The position numbers were made by a program, and so were the translations under genes. Positions 1 to 27,994 of a DNA stretch of 64,000 bases are shown in pieces; position 1 is the first letter of the stretch, and the number at the start of each line of letters is the position of its first letter. The notes beneath the pieces were generated by a model. The model saw only the letters and a program-made list of their open reading frames with translations. It was not told the DNA's origin and searched no databases. This stretch comes from Hypomesus transpacificus. Its lineage: Eukaryota; Chordata; Actinopteri; Osmeriformes; Osmeridae. The stretch covers positions 8,606,083-8,670,082 of the forward strand of contig NC_061077.1 of NCBI RefSeq assembly GCF_021917145.1. The letters run 5' to 3'.

Positions 1-860
1 AGAGAGAAAACAATGACATCACTCTCCACCATGCTAGAAACCCCAGGAACACAGTAGCACCTTGCCATTGCGTTCCTGTCTTAAATAGCAAACCAAGAGA
101 AAAACGTGTGACTTGGAAAAAAGATGAGCTGCTTCTTTTAACTTTAGTTTCAGTGCGTGCAACACACCAAAGTGTCTATACTGTAACTGTATATGAAGGG
201 AAAGTATGAAGTATTATTTTATCCACTAAATATTTATTTTTAAGAAGGCTAAACATGCATATCTGTGTAAAACGTTCTGTATGTGTGTCAGAAGATAACA
301 AATAAATATATGTGAGTAAAACAATATTCTACAAACAATCATTTCTTGCCTTATGACCTTGGTGTGTTCTCTGATGTCATTGTCTTAGGCCTGCCTTGGT
401 GAAGAGTGCCACCACTATGCATCTGTTCTGCATTTTGTTATTCACAGAGATGTCAGCCCTGGGCGGCATGGTTCTGACTCAACAGTCATCTCTCTCCTCC
501 TCCCCTCTCTCTGTCTGCACCCTTCTCAATCACCCTGTCATTGCCTACTCTAACTGTGTCTGTATTGCATTCTTTACATAGGCTTCAGATGTTTTACTAT
601 CTTCCTTCACCTCTTTATTCCCTTTTTTGCATTCTTTATATATGTTGATTGATATAGTACAGGGATTATCCAGTGGCCTGATGAGTTTGAATGTATTCAA
701 GATAACAAGTGTTTAACCTCTCCCTAGCTAAATTAATAGGAATAAACATAGCATAACATAAATATATTCAAAGCACTGGTTTTCTCACCTATTCCTTTAT
801 GACACATTGACATCATCTCATGACAATGGTCTATACAAAAATGGCTGGAGAACCCAAAAG

Positions 861-905
861 GTTTACATTTAGTCATTTTTAGCAGACGCTCTAATCCAGA
901 GGTTT
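861..905 (-). repeat. Fragment of tRNA-derived SINE tail
   Basis: The stretch reads TTTACATTTAGTCATTT followed by AGCAGACGCTCTAATCCAGAG. This is the 3' tail, in reverse orientation, of the SINE seen complete at 56486-56687. Only the tail is present; no tRNA-like head follows, so it is a fragment. Confidence 0.7.
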
Positions 906-2550
906 AAGTGGAGTTGTTTTACTTCAGTAAACATAATTAAAATAGGGGGCTCTGAGATACTCTTGACAGAAGTAGCTAGTAAGTGAGGGTCAATTATACT
1001 TGTGACTGTATATACCAGTTTTTAAATTAAACCCAAATGAATGGTGAATGATCAGTAAATGATGGAAAATGACAGAGCCGGAAACGAGCAAGGGGTATTA
1101 TTTAGCACTTTCAAATGTGCTAAATGTATTTATCAATGTTACACAGACCTGAGTTTCCCCATTACACCACACAGAACATTTAGTTTTTTATTTTCTCTAA
1201 TTAAAATAGAATTATCTCAAGCTACAGCAGTGGGGGAGCTAATTCTATTTTTATCCTCAGAAAAGTCCAGGCATCTCATGGGGAAATGATAGGGGAGGGG
1301 GAGGGGGAAGAATGAAGGGCGACTAAGAAAGGAGTATGAAGAGGAAAGATACAATCTACAGTATGTTTGATAGGAAAGTGGATGGTGGGAAATTTCTTTG
1401 GACGTACAAAAAATTGATAAACTGACAACAACCATGATGTTGCGATAACAGTTCTTTTACATTTTTCATTATAAATAACAGTTAAATAGGAAGAACTAAG
1501 CCAAGCGGGACCTTTTTCACAGATTGCTCTTAGATAGAAAAGGATATAACCTGTCTACAACACTTTTATCAATAACACTACAAATCTCAAAGATCATTCA
1601 ACACTTACATATAGCTTCCAGTGAGAATTGCAGCACTGAGCTACAACCCATTGTCGTGACAAACAAGGCCATTTGAAAGACGGATGATGCACACTGTCAG
1701 GGAGAACCCCATTAGGGCTCCTGGAAAAGGGATAAATGATCCAGCCAGGAAAGGACAAAAATCTCATGTTTCATTTTCAACCAACATGTTTTGCATTCCC
1801 CAGCCCTTATGTGTTAATACAGCAAGTTACAATCACTAGGTATTTGATAACAGCGAGGACAGTATTCTTCCATTGAGGACAGGGGCTACAGAAATATATA
1901 CAAGCTCCCTTCCCTTGAAGGACAGAAAATATTAAACATAAACACAAATCTGTCCACATTCTGTAGAGAATAAAGCTTGGCTTCACTATTTATGCTTCAT
2001 AGGCATGGCCAAGCTGTGAAAACAGACATTCAGTGGTAAGTATTCAGTAGTAGTGAACGTCTGCTTCACACAGGAAGTGGGGGCAGCCCTGAGCCAGCAG
2101 AGCCGGTGGGCGGAGATGCCTTCTGTTGCTCTTTACTTCCAGGTCACCAAGCACCATACAGGAACAGAATGGTTATTTCTCTTCCTCCCATTTCTTCTCC
2201 ATGCAATCCAATACACTGTGGTTTGTGTTATATGGATTACTACTGAAATGTCATCACACTGTGGTCTAATCCCTCTCATCTCTTTATTTGACCAAAGACC
2301 ATCCATAGTCTGTCCTTTGTTAGCTGCTTGCCTGAGAAGTAAGTCTGTACTGTTTTCACTTGGTCCAGGAGTGAGACTACATTCATAATGACATTAAAGC
2401 AGTGTGTTTAGTTCAGCAGACTGGGTTTTACAGTGCTATACGGTATAATGCTAATACTATTGACAACAGGCACACCACGCTACCCCTGCCCTGCCCTTCC
2501 CTCACCCACACAAACTCCCATACTCACACTGGTTGATAGATTGTACAGAT

Positions 2551-2640
2551 CAGTGGCGGTTCTAGACACATTTTACTGGGGGGGGGGGGGGGGGGGCAGT
2601 GTTTAATCAGGGGGCACATTAAAAACAAACAAATGATAAT
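2551..2640 (+). mobile_element. hAT-like DNA transposon, one end only
   Basis: The sequence begins CAGTGGCGGTTCTAGACA, which resembles hAT-superfamily terminal sequence common in fish genomes, and is followed by a run of about 18 G. I could not find the matching inverted end (TCTAGAACCGCCACTG) downstream, so the copy is truncated or diverged and its right border is not known. Family assignment is from recall of the terminus, not from a search. Confidence 0.4.
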
Positions 2641-4049
2641 TAAACATTAAATACTTTAATTTTGCTTTACATTAAAATCATATAAACGGCTCTGGCTCTC
2701 CCTCTTCCAGCTCTTCAGCTCTCTCAATACCTTGATATGTTTCTCTAACTTTTGTATTTACTGAGGCAAAAAAGGCTGCAATGTCCCTTCCTTATTTCAT
2801 GATGACTACTAGAAGAAGAAAAAAACATTTTTTTTTAGGCTTTCAAAAACCTTCTGTCAGAACTACAGCAGCACATAATGGTAACATAATGGTGGACATA
2901 AAAGGTCAACATAATGGTAATGTTAGAGGGATGTTTTTAGAAAACATATTTCTTTATACTGACATGACATCAAGTGATTAGGTAGACTAAACGTGAGTAT
3001 AAATATTATTAATTATGAATATTGCCACGTGTCTCTCTTTTCCTAGTCTTGTACAGCATATTGCATACTGTATATATTAGCTTTTTATCACTGGGAACAT
3101 TTTAAGTCCCAAAGGGAAAACTCATTCATGCAGAGTTATCCAGGAAAGGAGTCTTAAGGTGTTACGTAACAAGCACCCTACAATAACGTGAATGAAAAGG
3201 GTAGGAAAGGCGCATGGATAAAAGACAGAAAACAGAAGCAGAAAATTATAGATTTTTAATAAAAAGGCGCCTCTGAGCACTTTGACAACGCCTTTCCCGT
3301 CGGTGACCGTATAAGAAGCTATTAACAATGTACCCCTTGTAAAATTACAACGTCACCTTTAGCTCTTTAATTGCGTTTATCCATTAGCATTGCAAGGCAA
3401 GACAATAAGACCCATAGGTTATATAAATGTGGTCGTTCAAAAAAAAATCTTATTTGCAAATGTGTTTTTTGGAGAGCTAAAAGTCATGTTGACATTTGGG
3501 CTAAGCAGATATGGAAATTCCAGTCATGATTCGTGGTTGGGTTATTAGCATATAACATATGTTCAAGTTATTAGTTCACCAAACAAAATCATGTAATCTG
3601 CGGTTTATAAATGCAAAGATTGTAGGCCTACATAGTTATTATAAAACCAACATAGTCGTAGGCCTAATTGTTTTCTTGTCGATAGGCCTACATTGAATCG
3701 TTGATGACAATGGCTTTACAAAATAAACTAAGTAATAGAGGAAAACCCTCCTCGGAAAGAGATTGGCTGAAACAGGATTACTGGAGTAATTGTCTGGAAA
3801 GTGCTGTGCCGCTCCAAAAAAATTAATTGACATTCCACTGGCACTGAGCTGTTGATATACACAACCCTAGCCTCATTAGCTTACGCGCCATGTTGATAGG
3901 GGAGCAAATAAGTTCTCCAAAAATATGAAAATCTTACCTATAGACTACCTTTAATATTGGGATTTTCTCCAACTGCCATTGGTAACCACCTCCATAGTGG
4001 GCGCGCATGAGTGCACGACGCATTCATGCCTCACTCACATTTCCCTTCG

Positions 4050-4447
4050 TAGCAGGACGTCTTCAGTGATGTAGGGAACATTGGCGTTGAATTAGCTTGT
4101 TTGGTCATGTTTCACTTTACAATACTCCGTGCGTGACATGTCTTTTTGAGAGATGGAATTTTGTTAATGGGGAGAACGGATCGACAATTAGTCATTTCAT
4201 CTTCACATGAGACAAAGGAGGCGCGCGCTATAATGGCCAAGTACAGCTGTGGTGACAGGGTTACTGCTAGTAGATTCACCGTTCATTTTCGAAGTCACAC
4301 CATGGAATTGAGGTTGACATCGCGCGTAGCGTTCCTCAATTTGGAATGTAAAGACTGAACTTTTGTGGACTAAGAAGCACCGTTTTTAACGAGACGGGTA
4401 ATTTGTAATTTTTGGAACCAGCCATCGATCTAAGCACGTTTCAGGAG
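4050..4447 (+). promoter_or_regulatory. Candidate promoter and non-coding first exon of gpr153
   Basis: This is a locally CpG-richer stretch (several GCGCGC) in otherwise AT-rich DNA. It ends in a good splice donor, AGGAG|GTAGGA, after 4447. The next strong acceptor on this strand is at 9996-9997, just before the gpr153 leader, so an untranslated exon here spliced to 9998 is plausible. A 70-codon open frame (4146-4358) lies inside but matches nothing I recognise. No TATA box is evident and the start of the exon cannot be fixed. The whole call is inference. Confidence 0.3.
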
Positions 4448-7400
4448 GTAGGACTACTTCATTTTAATTATTGTATTTACCATTACTATATCTCACGACC
4501 CCCATTATTGGATACACACCAGATACATTTAACCAAAAACGTGCATCGTGATAAAGTGTTTGGCTTTTAACCACTGTTTTATGCTATACAGTTACGTTTA
4601 TCCCGAGAAAATATAATTTGTGGGAAGTTGAGTCAACGACTCAGTTTGCCACTGGTTAATCTACGTTATACATAATGTCAAACCATCTTGATAGTTGTGT
4701 ATATTTTTTTTTAATGGAAAATGGATATCAGTAAGTTTCCAAATTTAGCGCTGCGGTTGGGCATATAAATCGATGTTTGATGAACGAGACGGGAAGGTTC
4801 CAAAAGTCCTTGATTACTGAGTATTATAAGTAGCTGGATGTATAGTTTGATTGTATAAATGCCTTAGGCTACATTGCCCATGTTAATATTCCTACATAAT
4901 GCAGATAAGTGCATGTCTACGGTTTTACAAATTGTCAACCACATGGAATAGACCTCCAAACTTAAAACAACCATTTGCAGTCATATTTATTTAAATCAAC
5001 CTGTTGCAGTTTAAATTAGATACATGATTAGGTGAGTCATACATACTCAGGACCCAACTTGTAATCGTTTGCAGTTTATTACACATTAATTAGCCTAACT
5101 GCACAGCCTACTGTATTCAATGGTAGTCTTTCCTTGGCACGTACAAGGGAAAATTAAGAAATCTGGAATGAATAGGCTTCTGAACAACGTTATAAGACAA
5201 CTACTTAATATAATAAACTGATGCATGACTAATGTTAACTCTGTGATTTAGGTTTGAGGATTTCATTAGTTATTTAGTCAAACAGCCAGATGATACAGTG
5301 ACCCGACCAAGTAATTTATTATAGCAACTGGAGATGAAAGGTGCTGCAGATCATTTTGCATCAGAGGTATCATCTTGGGGTGGTCGTTTATCACCGGCTG
5401 ATCATAATTCACATGGGATGCATCAGATGAATGAGAATTTGGCTTCTGAAGGACTAGCTCATCTCTCACTGTGTGAAAGTGCTTTCACGACATCAGCCTG
5501 CTTCATGTGGATGACTACGTGCCACACAAATGTAGTTCCTAACCTGTCTCTGGCTCTCCATTCTGGAGACAAGCTTTTTTTCTCAATGACATGTTACTAT
5601 TCTCGCTATTCTAAAAGATAGATTAGTTAAGGCCGAGAATAGAATCCACTTTGCTGCTGTTCAGCTAGTCACTCATGTGAACAATGAGCGTGTCAGGTAT
5701 CTGTCGGTAACAGATCTTGCTGATGGTACAAGCCAAGAGGCCTGTTTACTGTAAAGGACTCTCAGTAGACAGTAATTTGATAGCACTGTGTGGTTAATGA
5801 CATGAGTGGAATACAGAATGGAAGTGTGGGGTGATCGAAGCATATGATGTATTGTCCACTTTTCAAAATATGTGGTGGTACATTATGTTGCATTCACTTT
5901 TTGGGAAGGAGAATTGAGTCACTGTAATGTTTCAGTTAGATTGAAATCTGACATACATGGTATAGAGTATACAATGGTTAGGAATAGTGGTTTCAGCAAC
6001 CACCGACAAACCACCTAAGATGCATTCTGTCAGGTGTGTCTGTCGTGGTCATGATCTGATCATGAATGATCGGATCATGGGATGCATGCTTTTAGTTCAA
6101 ATTCATATTCCAGCATGCACTTTATACCGGTAAGGTTTAATCATGGAGTAGGTAAACATTTACATTCTGGAGTCTTTTTGTGCTGTCTTTAGTTGTACAG
6201 GAGGACAACACCAGGTATTTATCATAGCTTGAGAGATCTCTTGAACATACTGTGACCCATGGAGCAGTGTTGGAACATGATTTCTGATTCCTCACATTCT
6301 CAGCAGTATAATAGAAATGTATTAATGTTAGCTGAGAGCAGCTCCATAACTGTGCAGTGTACTGTATTCCTAACGTAGAAGTATGCTTGTGGGACTTATA
6401 CGATGGACATCAGTGGCTCCCCTGTAGCTGTTTACACATCATCACTGCCACATTTTGGAACCCCTCTCAAAGCAATTTACTGCACACTCAGGTACACTAT
6501 TTGGGACCCCCTTTGGAGAGGCGAAATAGCTAGACTTAATAAGTGTCCACAGGGGTCAATGCAATGTGCTTGTCAATTTTTGTTGCAAAGGGGCCAGGCG
6601 GGGGGTTGCATATGGCCTCAGCTGTGGGGGGGGGTGCAGACTGTGCGTAGAGCCGGTGGATAGAAGCTGCGCCATGCACGTTTCTTTCTCCCACAGATTT
6701 AGAGAGACCTGCACTATCAGGCAAAGTCCTCATTGTATTGTGTTGATCGGGGGTAATGCACAGAGGTTGTACGTGGTTCCTGCTGAGCTTCCCAAACCGA
6801 TGGCGCAGATATAGGTCAACATCACACATCCACACAGGCAAACACATTCACACACACTTCCACTGTTCTGCTTCTCTGAACACACTGACCGACATTTTGC
6901 TAATAAGAGAGACGGGAGTGATTGAGAGATCTCTGTGTATTTGACTTTTTAGACAAGGTTTCTTTTAGATGTCACATCTCATTGAGTATAATTTAACAGT
7001 TATATTTTCAAGGATACGTCTGTCTGCCTGTGTTCTGCCTGTTTAAAAGTCTGTGTGTCGATTTCTCTTCCTGTCCTCCAGTCCCATAACCTGTCTTTCC
7101 GTATGTTTGTCCAGGCCATATGTCTCTCAGTCTGTTCATCCTGATTTCTGTAATAGTCCTTGATGAAGTGATGCACTGTGTAGTCTCATTCTTTACTAAG
7201 CGTTGCTGACAGATTTGCAAAGCAATAAATTACTCATTCAAAGAGTAGGAGGACGTGACTAAATTTAGGTTTCTTATGCAACACTCCATCTAAGGCCTTC
7301 ATTTAAATTCTTATGGTAGGCTTTCACTTTGTCACTTACAATGCTGGCATTGCATTTGTTTGTTTAATAAAAGAAGCAACCTGTAGGTCAGTACTGAGCA

Positions 7401-8479
7401 TGTTTTACATGACAGATACATCTCATCATTTTGTGTGAAATTTGACTGTCATACGGTGTTAATTTATCCAGTGGCTTACCGGATGAATGTGTGTAGTACA
7501 TAGGCTAAGGCCTTACCGTAGTGGCCTGGATTCAAATCTGGAATGGGCCCTTTGCTGTCATCCCATCAGTAATGCTGTCACTATGAAAATAATAAGACAT
7601 TTAGAAGCAGAAATGCCACAAAAAAAAGATGCACTGATTATCCTCACTAAAACATTTTGATCGACATTGAATATTTTGAATTTCTTTGCTGTTTATTTTA
7701 CTTTGTGAAAAGAATATTATGCCATTGTATCCTTTGCAGTTGGTAGGCCTAATGCATTTGATGAATGTGGGCCATATATACAGCAACAGGAAGTTGAGAA
7801 AATATTGATGAAGCCAGATTGTTATGAGATGATTTATGTGTGAGTTTGTGGACTTTGGCATGGGGAATTTTGGCCTGCAGACTTGGGCTAGCTCTGTGCT
7901 GCTTTGGAAATGTCAAAGGTCAAGTATGGATCCAAGAAAAATCTGAAAGTATGAAAAAGAGAGTACAGAACAGATTAGAAAACAGATTTATCCAGTTAAA
8001 GACACTAGGTTACCAAATTTACAGCAAAGTGAGACTGATATACGCTTGACAAATCATTTTGGTTTGTTCTCAACTGTATGGATGAGTGATTATTAGAAGA
8101 ATGCTAATTGTTTTAAATACAGAGTTGTTGTGTAAACATGTTGTGAAGGAGCTGCAACCAAAATATTTTTACAAATTGGGTAGACATCATTATGCCATGG
8201 ATTCTATTTCCAATGCCCCAAAATGCCAACTTGTCATTGTTCTCATTAAGTGACACTGCTTGTCACTTAAATCAAGTTATCCCTGTCCTAAACTTCACAA
8301 TGCTTTACACAAAAACACAGCAAATCCCTATAAGCTGGCCTTCTGTCTGTGCCTGAGTTTCAAGTTCTAAATTGATATCCACTGAGCTGTCTGAAATACA
8401 GGCTGAAATGCAGGGGCATCATTAAAATTCATTATACTTCAAGTTTATCTCACTAGTAAATGTTGTTTTCTAAGTCTGT

Positions 8480-8615
8480 GTTTTTGTCCACCAACATTGA
8501 TCATGCTGTACTGCACTTTATTATTTGTATTGTAATGTTTTTTGCCTGGACCCCAGGAAGAATAGTCTCCACTATGGTGTAGACTAATGGAGATCCTTAA
8601 TAAACATAAACATAG
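8480..8615 (+). mobile_element. LINE-like retrotransposon 3' end
   Basis: The stretch has GGACCCCAGGAAGAATAG, then ACTAATGGAGATCC, then TTAATAAACATAAACATA. This resembles the 3' ends of common teleost non-LTR retrotransposons, which carry a CCCAGGAAGA block, GGAGATCC and an A-rich tail. No reverse transcriptase frame adjoins it, so it is a 5'-truncated copy. The family cannot be given from memory alone. Confidence 0.45.
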
Positions 8616-9204
8616 TCCTGATCATACTTTACTGTGAATAATATATGGTATGCTGGTTATTTGTAAGCTTATCTTATTTTAGTAACTTTACTGAATGTGT
8701 ACAATCAGTCATTCATTTCTACCCTTCTGAAGCCACATAGCCATCACTGTGAGAATTGAAATCATCTTATTTTACACCAATGTTGAGGATTTATGCCCTA
8801 TTCAAATTGCATTCCCAAATAATACTTTCTGCTTTCCCTAGCTTAAACGTAAATATGGCAGTTGTTTTCCAAACAAAAGCTCATTATTTGAGAAAATTAC
8901 ACATCATTTGGGCTCCTCTCCTGTGATCCACTTTCTTCCTGCCAGGTCAGTTGAATCTCCTGAGTTTATTGTGATTCCAGATGCAATTTCAGTGAGAGAA
9001 ATAGAGAGGAGAGGGGGCCGGATGATGGCTGTCTATCCTAGAATAATAAAGCTAGTGAAAGAGGCACTGATCCATTCTGATAGGAAGACCTGAATAGGCA
9101 ATGAGCTGAAACGACTGGGATATAACACATGCTCACCATTTAGGCTAAAGGGTACGCTGCCATGCCACAATGCTAGGCATTGAGTGTGGTATGTAGTGTT
9201 GCAG

Positions 9205-9442
9205 TAGGGATGCCACAATTCTCATAATAAACCGTTTGGTACAACATCCACGGTTCAATACGTGCTTGTGAATAGCGTATCACTATGTTTTACTTGTGCT
9301 TTTTATGTATCTCAGCTCTGTTTGTATGTCTGTGAGTCTACCAATGTTAAGAAATGCAAGTCGAACCGAACCGAAAACCGTGTGATTAAAAAACCGAGGC
9401 ATGTTTTTTTTACGGTGGGCTACCTGTAGTGTTGCATCCCTA
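9205..9442. mobile_element. hAT-type non-autonomous element (MITE)
   Basis: The left end is TAGGGATGCCACA and the right end is TGTTGCATCCCTA, which are inverted repeats of each other with one mismatch. The interior has the CCGAACCGAACCGAAAACCG stretch typical of short fish hAT derivatives. Flanking bases (TGTTGCAG on the left, GTTGCTAG on the right) are similar but not an exact 8-bp duplication. There is no transposase frame. Confidence 0.6.
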
Positions 9443-9997
9443 GTTGCTAGTATACAGTATGACCAGAGTATGGCCAGGTTTTGTGAACACTGCTCTGTAA
9501 CTTCTTTGTACCACCATGGATCTTAGAGTAGAGTCTGGTTGGTTGACAGAGAAGCCTGGAGAGAGTTGGTCATGTTTGAGAGGCGAGAGCGATGACGTGT
9601 CACTGTCATTTCAAGTGTCCCTCCTCGGGGGTGCGGCCCAAAGCGCATCTCTCTTCGGACAACCAAACAGACAGGAAATTGAAGTGACAACAGGCTCCAG
9701 CTGCGCCAAGCATTTTACACTTCATCATGGGAGAGAACAAGCATTATAGTATTGTGTTGTCTCTTGACAGTGCTACTGTGTGCTACTGTTTTAAGGCCGT
9801 ACATGACAAATTGAGAGCAGATTTTCTAACTGTATTGGTTTCCCATAGTGCTAAAAGATGATTTTTACAAACAATAATACATCAAATGATTCTCCTCAGA
9901 CATATTGCTATGGTTTTTCTACTGTGCCAATTATTGTACCACTTTTCTCTCTCTCTTTTTCTCTCTGTATTCTGTCTCTCCTATCCCGTTACTCCAG

Positions 9998-10269
9998 GCT
10001 TCTACGTGCACTGGCTCAGCTCAGCGACTCTTCCTGTATTTGCCCCCTTCTTCCTTTCCCCTTTTCTCCCCCCCTCCTGTCAACACCATGCCGTCCTCCC
10101 ACTGCGCCCATCCAAAAGAGAACGGCCATCTCCCTGTGTAGGATGCCTGCCTCGTCCTACGCCTTGTATCCCCTCCTGCCCGCCTCCACCACCACCACCT
10201 CCTCCTTGGTTGTACCTTCTCCTCTCGCCGACTACGCAGCGGCCGCCGGCGCCGTCGCCACGCTCCACC
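9998..10269 (+). promoter_or_regulatory. gpr153 5' leader with two upstream ORFs
   Basis: This lies between the splice acceptor at 9996-9997 and the chosen gpr153 start. It is pyrimidine-rich and carries two upstream ATGs. uORF1 (10088-10141, 17 codons plus stop) starts in CACCATGC, a good context. uORF2 (10143-10280, 45 codons plus stop) starts 1 base after uORF1 ends and runs 11 bases past the gpr153 ATG in another frame. Such an arrangement usually lowers translation of the main frame. The main frame is open through this exon but has no ATG before 10270. Confidence 0.6.
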
Positions 10270-24521
<14,252 letters not shown>

Positions 24522-26954
24522 GAAACATTATTATCATTATTATCAGTGCTATTATTATCATTAAAGAATTATGGTACCAAGCAATTAGGGAGGTGGACAG
24601 ATAAAATAAGCCTAACTGTATCACGGTTATTTTGTACTGTACCACTATTCTATTTTACTATATACCACTGTATCCCTAAAATTGAACTTTTATTCTGATA
24701 CTACTGACCTTGAAGCTTTTGACAGGTGGCCTACCGTGGCTTTAGTAGGTGGGGCTAGTACATGAATCAGCTGTTTTTCAGAGCACAGATCCACTTACAA
24801 ATCTCTTTTAATGTTATCCATATTTCACTCATGTTTTGCTGTTTGATGTAGTTTTCTATCTTCACAAAGGAATGGGGGAACATTGATATTTTGTTATTTT
24901 TTTGCACTTGATGACTCCAAATCTCTTATTGTAAAAGCAGTGTTTTATCTAATGGGTGAGTGTTTTATCTAATGGGTGCATGTCTTTTAATCACTCTCCA
25001 TTGCGGAGACATAAACTAGATGAGAGCCAAAACTGCCATGACTCAAGTTGCAGCTATGAAGGACAGAAAATATGCCCGATTTTGATCTCCATATAACAGA
25101 AGATTACAGAATAACTTAAATGTAGTCTTTAACTACTCAGTTCTACAGTTACAAAGAAATATACAGTTCCATAAACACTTTATGAATATTACCAACATAT
25201 CCAATACTGAGATACACAGATATTATGTTTATGTTTGACAGATAAACTCTTTGTGAGGAGATTTCCAACCTATCCAATACTGACTATACGGACATTATTA
25301 CAACTGTTTGTCTAATTCAAGTGCATAGCCTTAGTTTTTGGGCATTGTTGTCTATCTATGAAAGCCCTTTCACACTTATAAAAAGCTAATGCCAGTGCAG
25401 GTCCTGTATATATGTAAGACAAAGTTACATTGGATGTATGGCTTGGTGTTCTTTTATTAAAGCAGTAACTGGAATATTCAAAAATGACAGAATTCATAAA
25501 AATGTTTAAGACTTTCATCACACTTACAGCCATGCAGACATTATAAAACATGCATCAGCCATGAACAGTAGCTTATATCACCAATGGTGCTTGATCTTGG
25601 CAGCTGAGCACAGGTTATGTTGGGATGTACATATAGTTGTGTGAGAGTGTTGCTAAAAGTCAACTCAAAGAGTGCTTCAATAGCCTACATCTTTGCTCTC
25701 ATCCCTTATCACCACTGAGTACAGGTTGAAGACACATTGTTTATGTTGGTTTATATCAGCCTGCAACCCTCTTGCTAATTCAGATAAGAACGGATCAACA
25801 GAGGAGACAAGGAAGTCTTAAATGGCTCCATGAGTTCTGAGCTCTATAGGCAGTGATTTAAATTGGTCACATGTTTAAAGTTGATCTTGTCACATTGAGA
25901 TGAACTTGGACTAAAAAATGACCCATAATATGAATGTATTCACACAAAAAACATTTGCAAATAAATTACAGTGAGGATAGTAGTCTCATAAATGCAACTT
26001 GAAACCTACCCTGCACCTTTGATAAAGCCTTATTTGATATTGTTTAGTGATAGTTCAGTCCATTAAACAATGACTTTACACGTCTTATTTTGCCAATATA
26101 TACATTCAATTAAAAATATATATATATTTAACGTATTGGTGCACCTTTCATCCTGCTTTTCCCTGTTCAATAGCATACCACATTGAAAATATTTTTTATA
26201 TTTCCCCTGTCGGATTTTGGTACGTCATTGCCTTTTTGGCATTTAGTTTTATTCTGTGTTTACAACAAGTCTAAACAGATTCTAATTTTGTAACATATCC
26301 TTCTTTTTTCAAACTTATGACAGTCTAAATTATGAACAATGTTTGGTGTTTTTGTTGCTCAGATAATGGTTTTGTTAAAAATATAAGAAATATTTCAAAT
26401 AGAATTTGCATTGGATGACACTTCCTTGGTTTAAAGTTGTTAAAAGTGTATTTGCGTTTGTATAAAACAGGACTGAATATATTTCTCCGGCGTGTAGCCT
26501 ATTAGGTTACCGTTTGAAGGGGCACAACTACAGAATTTGATCCATTACTCAATTTGATTATGTTCACACTTTTTTGATCATTTGAAATATGATTATGTAA
26601 GGACCAGAAAAAATAAACTGATGTTTCGGGATTTGTGTCTTGAGCTCTGTTACTTAGTTTGACTTCTTCAGAGTGCTCAGTAGCAGACATACAGATGAGA
26701 TGCATCATTCGTTCTCACAATAGGCAGCCATGCAGCAGTTTGTATCTGATGTAAATTTTCAGCGACCATTTACGCAGGTGTTGTAAACGGTTGAAAGCCT
26801 GACTTTGCAGATCCTGTAGCCTATTGGATCGGGTTTTGTCTTTTCCCAGAATGTCCACACTTTGTCCGGAGTTACCCGCAGTCAGTGAGCCTCGACATCC
26901 GGTTCTAAAAGTAATTCCACGGTGTGGTGTTGCAGTGCAGCGACCTGGATCACA

Positions 26955-26980
26955 TTTAGTCATTTACATTTACATGCCAT
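26955..26980 (-). repeat. SINE tail fragment
   Basis: CATTTAGTCATTTACATTTACATG matches the terminal TTTACATTTAGTCATTT motif of the tRNA-derived SINE found at 56486-56687. It is very short, so assignment is tentative. Confidence 0.35.
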
Positions 26981-27472
26981 GGATCACATGGTATATACAC
27001 CCTTTGAAACAATTATATGCCTGATAATGTGACATTTTTGTCGCCCCATAAAAAACATTGTGAAGTCTGATTTCAGTCAATAGCCTTTGCCTTCAGCAAA
27101 AACGCTAAGCGAAAGGTTAAAATCCGTTGTTTCGGTCAATGGCCTTCAGCCTCAGTCAGCCTTTAGCCATTGGCATTCGGCTACTTTTTACGTATTATTG
27201 GAAAAACTGTAGACCGTTTAATCAGCCAAACTTCATTAAACTAACTTGGAAATGTCCCACCTGGAAAAAAACGATCGGACGGCTCGAATCTCTCTTACGG
27301 AAAGCTGAAAGGATCAGTGGACACGGGACTTGCTTCTTCGAAGCCTAAGATACACGGCTTCCTCTTAAGAGCGCTTGACTGGACACAGTCTAATGCAAAT
27401 TATGTATTATCTCCCTCTCTTAAGTTTTCAGCTCTAATGCACCTCTTTATGGTGCAAACCAAACTAGCTTAC

Positions 27473-27994
27473 TTAAACAACACTGAGGAGTTCATAGAAA
27501 TTCTTAAAGAGTTTAAGGCCATTCAATGTACAGGCCACGTGGTTTTCCTTTTCTTCCAAAAACAAACTCAAGAGGTCTAGCAGCTTTCTTGATATTGTGT
27601 TCGATTCACCAAAAGAGCAGCTTTGATTTTGTGGTATGTGATAGTGGTAGGGCCTAAGAGACATATGCTTATGATTGTCCTCACAGCTTTTACGGATAGC
27701 CTGCACACATCTATAGGCTCCATGTAAAGTGAACCCTCTGTAAACCGTGAGCTTTGCATTGCACAAATCTCGAACCAAGCGTTGTCTTACATTCCCTTTT
27801 TCTAACATATTGCTTGAGAGGCACCTTCTTCCTCTCCATCCCAATGTCTTTACAAGGCCCCAGCACGCAACAGGCCGCCAATACCATGTGAAAGAACGGT
27901 GGGCGTTTCCACAATTCTCCTCGCTGCAAGGTGCCATCCTCTCCACAGACTCTGCATGAAAAGAGAGCCACTTTATGACACTGATGCCAAACAC
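27473..27994 (-). other. Unassigned 173-codon open frame
   Basis: This is the longest unexplained open frame outside repeats: 173 codons on the minus strand, about 1.5 kb beyond the 3' end of her3. It is Cys- and His-rich, and two overlapping minus-strand frames (27711-27971, 27577-27759) are also open. I recognise no domain. No promoter, clear splice sites or poly(A) signal fix a gene model, and base composition does not differ clearly from the surroundings. It may be chance, a decayed gene, or part of a non-coding transcript. Confidence 0.2.

Larger units (their letters stand above)
1..4049. other. Intergenic DNA upstream of gpr153
   Basis: No coding exon is supported here. Open frames are short, lack recognisable domains and lie in AT-rich sequence. 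Identifiable pieces are a SINE tail fragment (861-905), a hAT-like transposon end beginning at 2551 with a poly-G run just after it, and several TAGGCCTA palindromes around 3620-3690. Sequence from about 3990 on becomes richer in CpG and leads into the possible gpr153 promoter. Confidence 0.6.
4448..9997 (+). other. Probable intron 1 of gpr153 (or intergenic)
   Basis: No coding exon is recognised. It holds a LINE-like 3' end (about 8480-8615) and a hAT-type MITE (9205-9442). It ends in a long pyrimidine tract and CCGTTACTCCAG, a strong acceptor. If the first exon is not at 4050-4447 then this is simply upstream DNA. Confidence 0.4.

Noticed and set aside
396..581. Short plus-strand open frame with a hydrophobic start
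   Set aside because: 61 codons, no conserved motif, and no gene context; expected by chance.
6403..6847. Overlapping open frames on both strands (62-103 codons)
   Set aside because: Several frames are open at once with no domain, in presumed intron or spacer DNA.
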